52,453 bases of DNA, from positions 1 to 52,453 of the forward strand of contig NZ_JADEWR010000024.1 in NCBI RefSeq assembly GCF_015207525.1. Reading direction: 5' to 3'. This DNA is from Nodosilinea sp. LEGE 06152 (GTDB taxonomy: Bacteria; Cyanobacteriota; Cyanobacteriia; Phormidesmidales; Phormidesmidaceae). The translations under genes were made by a program, and so were the position numbers. Shown in pieces: positions 42,163 to 50,965 of the stretch (the stretch's first letter is position 1; each line of letters opens with the position of its first letter). Under the pieces are notes generated by a model, which saw nothing but the letters and a program-made list of their open reading frames with translations, was not told the origin of the DNA and searched no databases.

Positions 42163-43560
42163 TTAGACACGGCCCCGCAGCATTTGGGCCATTTCGTTTT
42201 GCTTGGGCGACATTTCCAGCGCGGTCTCTTCGGTAATGCGCCCCGACTCGTAGAGGGCGTAGAGCGACTGGTTCATGGTACACATGCCGTCGAAGGTACA
42301 TTTGGGAATCAGCGCTTCGACTTCGTCGAGCTGACCGCGCAAAATGTAGTCTTTGATGGCGTCGGTGTTAATCAAGATGTCGTGGAAGGCGGCCCGCTTG
42401 CCGTCGGTGGTGCGGCAAAGGCCTTGGGCAATGACGGCCACCAGCGACTCCGCCAGGGAAACTCGCACCGGGGCCTGCTGCTCGGGTTCGTAGAGGTTGA
42501 GAATCCGCTCTACGGTTTTGACGGCGCTGTTGGTGTGCAGGGTGCCCATCACCAGGTGACCCGTTTGGGCTGCTTTAAGGGCGGTGTTGACGGTTTCTTT
42601 GTCCCGCATTTCACCGACCAGAATGATGTCGGGGTCTTCCCGCAGGGAGGCTTTGAGGGCGTTGTCGAACTTTTGGGTGTGCATGCCCACTTCCCGCTGT
42701 TTGATCAGCGATCGCCGGCTGGTGTGCACAAATTCCACCGGGTCTTCGATGGTAATGATGTTTTTGGGCATCTCGGTGTTGACGTAGTCAATCATCGCCG
42801 CCATGGTGGTCGATTTACCCGAACCGGTCGGCCCCGTCACCAGCACCAGGCCCTTGTGGTAATGGCACACATCGCGAAAGATGGGCGAGAACCCCAGCTG
42901 GTCGAGGGTGAGAATTTTCACCGGAATTAGACGCAGCACCATGGCCGGGCCGCGCAGCGAGTCAAAGATGTTGATCCGGATGCGGGTGAAGTCGTACTGG
43001 GCGGCCCCGTCAAAGTCGAGGGTTTGGCGAAATTCTTGAATTTCTTCGGGCTTGAGAATTTCTTCAAGCCAGCTGTAGAAGGTGGCTTCGTCGGTGGTTG
43101 GGTACTCAGTGACCGAGATATCGCCGCGATCGCGGAACCGAGGGGTTTCACCCACCCCCAGGTGGATGTCTGAGAAGCCTTTGTCAAAGGCCTCGCGCAC
43201 AATTTTTTCGAGGGTAAGCCCGCCGCTGACCTTGAGGGTGTCAGCCGCCTTGGGCATGGGGGGTGGAGAAGCCGGTCGATGGCGAGCCTGCCCTGGGGGC
43301 GGAGCTGCCGGAGCCGCAGCCGCTGGAGGCGGGGGCGGAGCTGCCGGAGCGGAAGCCGCTGGGGGAGGGGCCGGAGCCGCTGAAGCCTGACCGGCAGCAG
43401 CCTGGGCGGCGGCCTGACCAGCGGCGCGGGCGGCCGCCTGGGCGCGGGCCTGCGCAGAAGCCTGGGCCTGGGCCGCTGACTGGGGAGGTCTCGGCGGCGG
43501 CGGCGGTGCGGGTTGGGCCGCGGCGGCGTTGGGTAACTCAGCCATGAAAGGATTCTCCAT
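42163..43560 (-). CDS. PilT-type twitching-motility ATPase with long Ala/Pro-rich N-terminus
   Basis: A 465-residue type IV pilus retraction ATPase. Residues about 1-108 are low-complexity Ala/Pro/Gln. The PilT core follows: GGLTLEKIVREAFDKGFSDI, Walker A GPTGSGKSTTM, the Asp box IITIEDPVEF, Walker B DPDIILVGEMRDKET, and the His box GTLHTNSAVKTVERIL. Hexameric PilT disassembles pili at the inner membrane and powers twitching or phototaxis. The long N-terminal extension resembles the PilT2 type of cyanobacteria rather than PilT1, which is usually beside pilB and pilC; neither is here. It is followed directly by the KaiB-domain gene. Confidence 0.9.
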   Translation of the reverse strand: MENPFMAELPNAAAAQPAPPPPPRPPQSAAQAQASAQARAQAAARAAGQAAAQAAAGQASAAPAPPPAASAPAAPPPPPAAAAPAAPPPGQARHRPASPPPMPKAADTLKVSGGLTLEKIVREAFDKGFSDIHLGVGETPRFRDRGDISVTEYPTTDEATFYSWLEEILKPEEIQEFRQTLDFDGAAQYDFTRIRINIFDSLRGPAMVLRLIPVKILTLDQLGFSPIFRDVCHYHKGLVLVTGPTGSGKSTTMAAMIDYVNTEMPKNIITIEDPVEFVHTSRRSLIKQREVGMHTQKFDNALKASLREDPDIILVGEMRDKETVNTALKAAQTGHLVMGTLHTNSAVKTVERILNLYEPEQQAPVRVSLAESLVAVIAQGLCRTTDGKRAAFHDILINTDAIKDYILRGQLDEVEALIPKCTFDGMCTMNQSLYALYESGRITEETALEMSPKQNEMAQMLRGRV

Positions 43561-43824
43561 AATGGACTCAACAGCGACAGGTACAACAATCGGGTAAAAA
43601 CAGCGCGGCTACCCGTGGAATACAGTCAGGTTGCCCACATTAGGTGCAGAAGTTAGCCGAGCTATGATCTCCGGCTATACCCTAGCAGCCCATCGACGTT
43701 AATGGTTTTGATCGGCCTGGCTGACACCAAGTCCAGCTCGGAATCTGTAGTTGTCCCACCGGCAGAACTTCGCTTTTGGACTTAGATGACGTGTATAACC
43801 CCTGAGTATACGTCATGTCTCGGG
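43561..43824. other. crtL / pilT gap with small palindrome
   Basis: A 264-bp gap between two minus-strand genes. An imperfect inverted repeat ATGACG-TG-TATA / TATACGTCAT (about 43786-43815) lies next to the crtL stop and may end its transcript. The rest should hold the pilT promoter. No gene was found. Confidence 0.35.
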
Positions 43825-45054
43825 TTAGCTCATCAGGGTGCGCCCCAGCAGGTGGCCGTGGCTAAAGACCGATCGCATCAGGGCCAGGCGCACCGGGTTG
43901 GGGGCGCGGCCAAACAGCCCGATCATGGCCTGCACCACCTCGGGCAAGGTCATACTATCGGCCAAAAAGCCCGCCCAGTCGTCGGTGGGCAGGCTAAAGA
44001 AAGCGGCAAAAAACTGGTGCAGCTGGGGCGCATCAAAGGCCATCAGGTTTTCGAGGCCAAAGAGGTAGAGGTAGTGCTTGCGGACGCGTTCGGCGGGCCA
44101 TAGCGCTTCCCAGGCCTGGCGGGCGGCCTGGGCCGAGGTGGTCTGGGGTGAGCTGAGCGCGGCGGCGATCGCATCGGCCAGCCCCGGACCGCGCCGCAGC
44201 AGTGCCCCCACCATATAGCCCGAGGCCGGATGCACCATACTCGCCGCCCCGCCAAAGCCCACCACCCGCTGGGTAAAATCGGGCAGCGGCTGATTCATCG
44301 GAAACAGGCATTGCTCAACGTGGTGAATGTCTGTAACCTCAATGCCCCGGTGGCGCAGGCGCTGATACAGTCGCTGTTTTAGGGTCTCCAGTGCGATCGC
44401 CGGGTGGTGAGCCAGGGAAGTCTCTTCGACAAAATACACGTCGTCGCCCAGATCCATAGCATAGAGAAAGGTGGGCGGCTCCTGGCGATCGCTTGGCGGC
44501 AGGTAGTCGTCACGAAAGTCCATGAATACCATCTGCTGAGGATCGGTGGGGGGCTTAGAAAATCGTCCTACGATGCCATAGGCCGCCTGAAAGGCTACCT
44601 CTGACGCCTCCGGACGCTGCACCAGAGCCGTCCGATGCCCACTGGCATCGACCACTAACCGGGCGGTAAGCCGGTCCCCCGTCTCGGTCGTGACCTGGGT
44701 GTAGTTGGGGAAATGCTCAACCTGGCAGGCTTTGCCCTGATGCCAACTCACCTGGTGCTGGTTACCCTGGGCGAGCCAGTGGGTTTGCAGGCGGTCTCGG
44801 TCTAGCAGGCCGTACTCGCGGTGCAGCGGCAGCTTGCCGCCGTTGACATGCACTACACAATCTTTCCAGCGATGCTCTAGAAACTGCACCAGACCCAAAT
44901 CTTCGAGTTCATCGGCCCAAATGCCGTAGGTGTTGGGCCAGGGCTGCGCCGGATCGTTCAGGGCCAACCCCTGCACCGCTAGCCCTGCCTCTGCCAGAGC
45001 TGCCACCAGCGATAACCCCGCCGGCCCTGCGCCAATGACCAACACATCCTGCAT
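43825..45054 (-). CDS. crtL: Lycopene cyclase (CrtL type)
   Basis: A 409-residue FAD-dependent cyclase that converts lycopene to beta-carotene (CrtL-b) or related carotenes. The N-terminal dinucleotide-binding motif is VIGAGPAGLSLVAALAEAGL. The cyclase signatures are PWPNTYGIWADELEDLGL, the acidic-aromatic MVFMDFRDDYLP segment, and GFGGAASMVHPASGYMVGAL. Beta versus epsilon ring specificity cannot be settled by eye, although beta is the usual cyanobacterial activity. It diverges from the PrsW-like gene across a repeat-rich region. Confidence 0.9.
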   Translation of the reverse strand: MQDVLVIGAGPAGLSLVAALAEAGLAVQGLALNDPAQPWPNTYGIWADELEDLGLVQFLEHRWKDCVVHVNGGKLPLHREYGLLDRDRLQTHWLAQGNQHQVSWHQGKACQVEHFPNYTQVTTETGDRLTARLVVDASGHRTALVQRPEASEVAFQAAYGIVGRFSKPPTDPQQMVFMDFRDDYLPPSDRQEPPTFLYAMDLGDDVYFVEETSLAHHPAIALETLKQRLYQRLRHRGIEVTDIHHVEQCLFPMNQPLPDFTQRVVGFGGAASMVHPASGYMVGALLRRGPGLADAIAAALSSPQTTSAQAARQAWEALWPAERVRKHYLYLFGLENLMAFDAPQLHQFFAAFFSLPTDDWAGFLADSMTLPEVVQAMIGLFGRAPNPVRLALMRSVFSHGHLLGRTLMS

Positions 45055-45320
45055 GAACTGTTTGCCACCTCAATGGTTGCTGTGAACCCCTATCTTACAA
45101 AGATTGTGACCCTTGTTGGTAAGGAGATGGGGAAGGTGAGGAAATGAGGAAGGTGAGGAAATGAGGAAGGGAAATTCAAAGTTCAGAGTTCAAAATTTTG
45201 AATTCTCAATTTTGAATTTTGAATTTATCTATCCACCCACCTACCCATCTACTCACCTACCCATCCACCCACCTACCCATCCACCCATCTACCCACCCAC
45301 TCACTGCCCCCCGTCAGCCG
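45055..45320. repeat. Repeat-rich divergent region upstream of the PrsW-like gene
   Basis: Three repeat types follow each other: GGTGAGGAAATGAGGAA in tandem (about 45136-45170), AATTTTGAATTTTGAATTT-type A/T repeats (about 45192-45225), and C-rich units of the type CCACCCACCTACCCAT (about 45229-45303). The last group encodes an open frame rich in His-Pro-Ser-Thr that can be read into the PrsW-like gene, but that extension is surely not coding. The crtL and PrsW-like promoters must lie here. Confidence 0.7.
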
Positions 45321-46115
45321 ATGTATGATTCAGAGGCGATTTACCCAATAGTTTGGCCAATGGCAAATCTGGCGAGCGATCCGAACGTGCTGGCTACGGC
45401 AGTGGGCATTGTCGCCCTGGCCCTGGCTCCCCTAGCGTTTTTGCTCTGGTTTTTCTACACCCGCGACAAGCTCAACCCTGAGCCGCGCGGGCTGGTGCTC
45501 AAGATTTTTGGTCTGGGACTGCTGGCGTTTATTCCGGTATTTTTGGTGCGCCAGTTTGTGCCGTTGCCGACCTGGCTGATGGCGATCGCAGTCGTGCCGG
45601 TGCTGGCCGAACTAGCTAAGTTCTGGGTGGTCAAGCGGGGCGTATACAACCACCCCGAGTTCGACGAACCCGTAGACGGCATTATTTTTGCCGCCGCTGC
45701 GGGCCTGGGCTTTGCCACCCTAGAGGTAATTGGCTCTATGCTCTACGCCTACTTTGCCGTCGCTCGGCTGGGGGTGCCGGGTGCCGCCGTCAATGCCTCG
45801 GCCTGGACGGCGGTGCTGACGATGTTTGCCCTGCGGGGGCTGCTGTCGGCCCCAGGCCAGGCGTTGTGGTCATCGCTGTGGGGCTATAGCCTGGGGATAG
45901 CCAAGTTTTCGCCCCCTGGGCAGGGCAGCGGGCGAGTGCGCAACGGGCTGCTGGCCGCGATCCTCGCCCATGCGGCGTTTAACGCCCTGGCGCTGGAGTC
46001 GAGCTGGTGGGTGAACCGAGTGGGCCTGGTACTGGTGATTGCGGTGCTGTGGTTTGTGGTAATGCGCTGCCTGCGCTACGCCTTAGCCTTGACGCCCCAG
46101 GAAGATCAACGGTAG
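45321..46115 (+). CDS. PrsW-family intramembrane-protease-like protein
   Basis: The frame from the ATG at 45321 (or 45360, MANLASDPNV) gives about 264 residues with seven or so helices. PrsW-family features are FYTRDKLNPEP after the first helix, VLAELAKFWVVKRGVYNHPE, then FDEPVDGIIFAAAAGLGFAT followed by LEV, and LAHAAFNALA with a late His. The usual EExxK motif reads AELAK, with the first Glu replaced by Ala, so activity as a glutamic intramembrane protease is uncertain. The family cleaves anti-sigma factors in Bacillus. The longer upstream frame is encoded by tandem repeats and was rejected. Confidence 0.85.
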   Translation: MYDSEAIYPIVWPMANLASDPNVLATAVGIVALALAPLAFLLWFFYTRDKLNPEPRGLVLKIFGLGLLAFIPVFLVRQFVPLPTWLMAIAVVPVLAELAKFWVVKRGVYNHPEFDEPVDGIIFAAAAGLGFATLEVIGSMLYAYFAVARLGVPGAAVNASAWTAVLTMFALRGLLSAPGQALWSSLWGYSLGIAKFSPPGQGSGRVRNGLLAAILAHAAFNALALESSWWVNRVGLVLVIAVLWFVVMRCLRYALALTPQEDQR

Positions 46116-46152
46116 GAGCAAATGGCATTTGCCCTGCCAAATTGGGGACAAC

Positions 46153-46665
46153 TCAATACTGCATCAGCACGGTGATGGGCACGTCGGGCAGTTTGGCACG
46201 TCCATCCAGCCCCACTAGCTCGATCACAAAGCCGAACCCGGCCACGGTGCAGCCGGTTTTCTCCACCAGCTCGGCAGTGGCGGCAGCGGTGCCCCCCGTG
46301 GCGATCAGGTCGTCGACAATTAGCACGCGGCTGCCCGCCGGAAAGGCGTCCTGGTGCAGTTCTAGGGTGTCATTGCCGTACTCCAGGGCGTAGCTGGCGC
46401 TATGAACGGCGGCAGGCAGTTTGCCGGGTTTACGCACTGGGGCAAACCCTACTCCCAACTTGTAGGCCAGCGGCATCCCAAATATAAAGCCCCGCGACTC
46501 GATGCCCACAATGTAGTCGGGGCGATGCTGGGCCACCTTTTCGGCAAACAGATCGAGGCTGTACTGCATGGCGGTGGGGTTACCCAACAGCGGCGTAATG
46601 TCGCGAAATAGGATGCCGGGCTTAGGAAAGTCGGGAATGTCGCGAATATGGGCTTTGAGATCCAT
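46153..46665 (-). CDS. apt: Adenine phosphoribosyltransferase
   Basis: A 170-residue purine-salvage enzyme that joins adenine and PRPP to make AMP. FPKPGILFRDITPLLGNPTA near the N-terminus, IVGIESRGFIFGMPLAYKLG in the middle and the PRPP-binding loop VLIVDDLIATGGTAAATAEL are all intact. Length is typical. It converges with the PrsW-like gene, with 37 bp between the stops, and lies upstream of nothing obvious on its own strand. Confidence 0.95.
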   Translation of the reverse strand: MDLKAHIRDIPDFPKPGILFRDITPLLGNPTAMQYSLDLFAEKVAQHRPDYIVGIESRGFIFGMPLAYKLGVGFAPVRKPGKLPAAVHSASYALEYGNDTLELHQDAFPAGSRVLIVDDLIATGGTAAATAELVEKTGCTVAGFGFVIELVGLDGRAKLPDVPITVLMQY

Positions 46666-46698
46666 CGGGGTGCAGGAGTTGTGGGCGTTGTTATGGTA

Positions 46699-47949
46699 TC
46701 AGCGTTTTGTGGTTGAAAAATTGTCAAACCAGCCGCGTTTCCAGAAAAAGTAGATTTGCAGTATGGCGATCGCCCCCATCACCCCCAGGCAGATGACGTA
46801 GCCCCAGTACCATTCCAGCTCGGGCATGTTGAAGGGTGAGTCTTCGGTGTCAAAGTTCATGCCGTAGACCCCGGCGATGAAGGTGAGAGGAATGAAGATG
46901 GAGGAGATCACCGTCAGCAGCTTCATCACCTCGTTCATACGGTTGTTGATCGATGATAGGTAGACATCCATCAGGCTGGAGGCGATTTCGCGGTAGTTTT
47001 CGATGATGTCGACCACCTGCACGATGTGGTCATACACGTCTTGCAGGTAGACGCGCACCTCCTGGCTAATTAGCTCGTCGCTGTCGCGGATGAGGCTGTT
47101 GATCACGCTGCGCTGGGGCCAGATGTAGCGGCGCAGCTTCATTAGCCCCCGGCGCATGCGGTGAATTTTTTTGATAGTGGCACTGGTCGGATTGGCGACC
47201 ACTTCTTCTTCCAGTTCTTCAAGGGTTTCGCCAATCACCTCTAGCACCGGGAAAAAGCTGTCAACGATGGTGTCGAGAAGGGCGTAGGCGAGGTAGGCGG
47301 CGTTTTGGCGGCGAATGGTGCCGGTCCCCCGCCGAATGCGATCGCGCACCGGGCCAAAGGAATCCCACTCGGGTTCTTCCTGAAAGGTGATCAAAAACCC
47401 CTGGCCCAGCACAAAGCTGACCTGCTCGCTGCCCACCCCGGTTCCCGAAGGCTTGGGGCGCACCATCTGCATGATGATCAAAATCTTGTCATCGTAAAAG
47501 TCGATTTTGGGCCGGTGGGGCACGTTGACAATGTCTTCGAGCAGCAGCGGATGCAGGCCAAAGGTCTGGCCCATGTCGATCAGCGTTTTCTCGGTGCCTA
47601 GCCCCCGCGCGTCAAGCCAGGTCACGCTATCGCTTACCCCCAGCGCAGAGCACTCCTCGGGATGGTCGATAGTGGCGGTGCGCACGGCATCGGGGCCGTA
47701 GTCGATTAAAAACAGCTCCGTAGGCAGGGCATCGGGAGGAATCCGCAGCGTACCGGGCAGCGCACCAGGGGGCGAATATCGGTATTCAAACAGGCCATCG
47801 CCATCGCCATCGACAACAGGGGCGAGGTCACAGTGAGGGCCACTGGGGTTGAACGACGCTGGGTCAGGGATGTCTGCCGTCAATGGCGTTAGCGGTGAAT
47901 CGATGGGCGATGTCGACTCAGAGTCTGAATTGGGTCTTCGCTGCGACAT
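46699..47949 (-). CDS. corA: CorA-family magnesium/cobalt transporter
   Basis: A 416-residue protein. The large N-terminal cytosolic domain includes LLLEDIVNVPHRPKIDFYDD. The long stalk helix has PTSATIKKIHRMRRGLMKLR, and two C-terminal helices carry the family signature YGMNF in FIAGVYGMNFDTEDSPFNMP. CorA forms pentameric Mg2+ (also Co2+ or Ni2+) channels in the plasma membrane. The first 50 or so residues are an acidic, Pro/Ser-rich extension. It lies downstream of groEL on the same strand but is separated from it by a terminator. Confidence 0.95.
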   Translation of the reverse strand: MSQRRPNSDSESTSPIDSPLTPLTADIPDPASFNPSGPHCDLAPVVDGDGDGLFEYRYSPPGALPGTLRIPPDALPTELFLIDYGPDAVRTATIDHPEECSALGVSDSVTWLDARGLGTEKTLIDMGQTFGLHPLLLEDIVNVPHRPKIDFYDDKILIIMQMVRPKPSGTGVGSEQVSFVLGQGFLITFQEEPEWDSFGPVRDRIRRGTGTIRRQNAAYLAYALLDTIVDSFFPVLEVIGETLEELEEEVVANPTSATIKKIHRMRRGLMKLRRYIWPQRSVINSLIRDSDELISQEVRVYLQDVYDHIVQVVDIIENYREIASSLMDVYLSSINNRMNEVMKLLTVISSIFIPLTFIAGVYGMNFDTEDSPFNMPELEWYWGYVICLGVMGAIAILQIYFFWKRGWFDNFSTTKR

Positions 47950-47978
47950 CGCTTAACTCCTTTAATATTTGGCCACTT

Positions 47979-48014
47979 AAAAAGCATAGGGGCACAGCGA
48001 TCGCTGCACCCCTA
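47979..48014 (-). terminator. groEL rho-independent terminator
   Basis: On the minus strand a stem built from TAGGGGTGCAGCGA and TCGCTGTGCCCCTA (two mismatches, centred on GCGATCGC) is followed by GCTTTTT. It lies about 40 bp after the groEL stop and separates it from corA. The stem is a looser relative of the GGGGC-palindrome family at 6993 and 14191. Confidence 0.75.
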
Positions 48015-48053
48015 GAGATTAAGCATTTATTCAAGGATGGTCGAGATAGCGGG

Positions 48054-49736
<1,683 letters not shown>

Positions 49737-49766
49737 GTCCTGTCTTTCAGCTCTCCAGAGACAAAC

Positions 49767-49793
49767 TTAGCACTCGCTGTGTCAGAGTGCTAA
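49767..49793 (-). promoter_or_regulatory. CIRCE operator upstream of groEL
   Basis: TTAGCACTC, nine bases, GAGTGCTAA is an exact match to the CIRCE consensus, the binding site of the heat-shock repressor HrcA. It lies about 30 bp upstream of the groEL start codon. Confidence 0.97.
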
Positions 49794-49925
49794 CCCAGCT
49801 AGATTACCGTTGTCAGCGACGGTCGGTAAGTCGCAATAACCGATCCTCGACAAATCCTCAACTGACTGGGTTGGGGCAACAAAAGAGCAGGATTAGGGAA
49901 ATGCCTGTTTGAAGGCGATCGCTTC

Positions 49926-50084
49926 CTTCGACTCGGCTTGCGTGCGCTTCGACTCCGCTCAGCGAACGTTCGACTCCGCTTGTGTGCGCTTCGACTCTGC
50001 TCAGCGAACGCCCGCTCGGTGAGCGCCCGCTCGGTGAACGGTTCCTGAGCGGATCGGTGAACGGTTCCTGAGCGGAGTCGAAGG
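49926..50084. repeat. Complex tandem/inverted repeat cluster
   Basis: CTTCGACTCCGCTCAGCGAACG-type units recur with variants: 49926 with GGCTTGCG, 49948, and 49989 with TCTGCTCAGCG. They are followed by CCCGCTCGGTGAGCG and CCCGCTCGGTGAACG, then two GTTCCTGAGCGGA units that are inverted relatives of the first. The arrangement lies between the groEL promoter and the Tab2-like gene. Spacers are irregular and there is no cas gene, so it is not a CRISPR array. Similar GAGCGGAGTCGAA motifs are widespread bacterial intergenic repeats. Confidence 0.75.
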
Positions 50085-50111
50085 AGCCGTTTAGGGTGAG
50101 CCTAACAGTGA

Positions 50112-50954
50112 TCAGGGCAGCTGTTGCAGAAGCCACAGGCCAGTGGTCGTCATGCCCGAGTCATCGGGGCGCACCAGCAAAAAGTGTAGCCCCTGGCCAT
50201 CCCGCTTGCGCTGCTCGAACCGCTGACCGGCGCTGGCAACGTCGGGGTCGTCGAAGGTGGTGAAGACCCAGCGATCGCACAGTCCGGCCTCCAAAATCAG
50301 CCCGTCGGGTTCTCCCCGCACGTAGCTCACCCAGGCGGGATGCTGGGCCTGAATCCATTGGGCCAGGGCCATCGCCTGTCGTCCGGCATCCACCACCACA
50401 CCTGGAATAGGGGCCGTGCTGGCCAGCCCCAGGCGAGAGGGCATCAGGCTGGCGGGCAGGTGGCGCAGGGGAATGGGTTCGTAGGGCAGAGTTTGCTCAA
50501 AGTCGTAGGCGGCCAGGGCGGTAAACCCCCAGCGATCTCCCCACAGGCGCTCGGGCAGGGGCACCGGGGGCGGCGACTCGATGTGCAGCGGGTTGTAAGG
50601 AATCGGGATGGCGTTGGGCTGGCTGGGGTACCACTTGGCTCGCTGCTGTAGCCACTGGTGTAGGGCGAGGGGATGGCGGGTGGGTTCAACGGCAATGCCC
50701 AGCGGTTCGCAGGCAGTGGTCAACAGCGACAGGGCCTGGGGACGAAACACCTGAATTTGGCTAGGCGTCGCGCCCGCTTTTTGAATCGCGGTGGTGAGCT
50801 GATCCGTTACCCAAGCTTTGTTGATCGCAGCCTGGGGCGCTGTGGCCCCGTAGCTAAAGCCAAAATCGTCGCTGCACAGCAGGAGTTCCCAGAGGGGTGC
50901 GCCGCTGTCGCTGGCCAGAGGTGGACGGTGCAGGTCGGCCTGCCAGAGGGGCAT
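50112..50954 (-). CDS. Tab2/Atab2-family RNA-binding protein
   Basis: About 280 residues (ATG 50954; a GTG at 50969 overlapping the upstream gene is possible). Tab2 features are PLWELLLCSDD after an initial PLWQADLHRPPL, and the closing domain LILEAGLCDRWVFTTFDDPD, then GLHFLLVRPDDSGMTTTGLW. The family (formerly DUF1092) binds RNA. In algae and plants it is needed for translation of psaB and other photosystem mRNAs. A comparable role in PSI biogenesis here is inferred. The gene follows glgP, almost overlapping its stop, suggesting one transcript. Confidence 0.82.
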   Translation of the reverse strand: MPLWQADLHRPPLASDSGAPLWELLLCSDDFGFSYGATAPQAAINKAWVTDQLTTAIQKAGATPSQIQVFRPQALSLLTTACEPLGIAVEPTRHPLALHQWLQQRAKWYPSQPNAIPIPYNPLHIESPPPVPLPERLWGDRWGFTALAAYDFEQTLPYEPIPLRHLPASLMPSRLGLASTAPIPGVVVDAGRQAMALAQWIQAQHPAWVSYVRGEPDGLILEAGLCDRWVFTTFDDPDVASAGQRFEQRKRDGQGLHFLLVRPDDSGMTTTGLWLLQQLP

Positions 50955-50965
50955 AGACACAGTGC

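Noticed and set aside
42121..42930. 269-codon plus-strand frame over pilT
   Set aside because: Opposite-strand shadow of the conserved PilT core; no recognisable domain.
45219..45320. N-terminal extension of the PrsW-like protein
   Set aside because: Encoded by intergenic tandem repeats; composition is unlike a protein, and ATGs at 45321 and 45360 fit better.
49926..50084. CRISPR array
   Set aside because: Units are unequal, partly inverted, with no regular spacers and no cas genes nearby.
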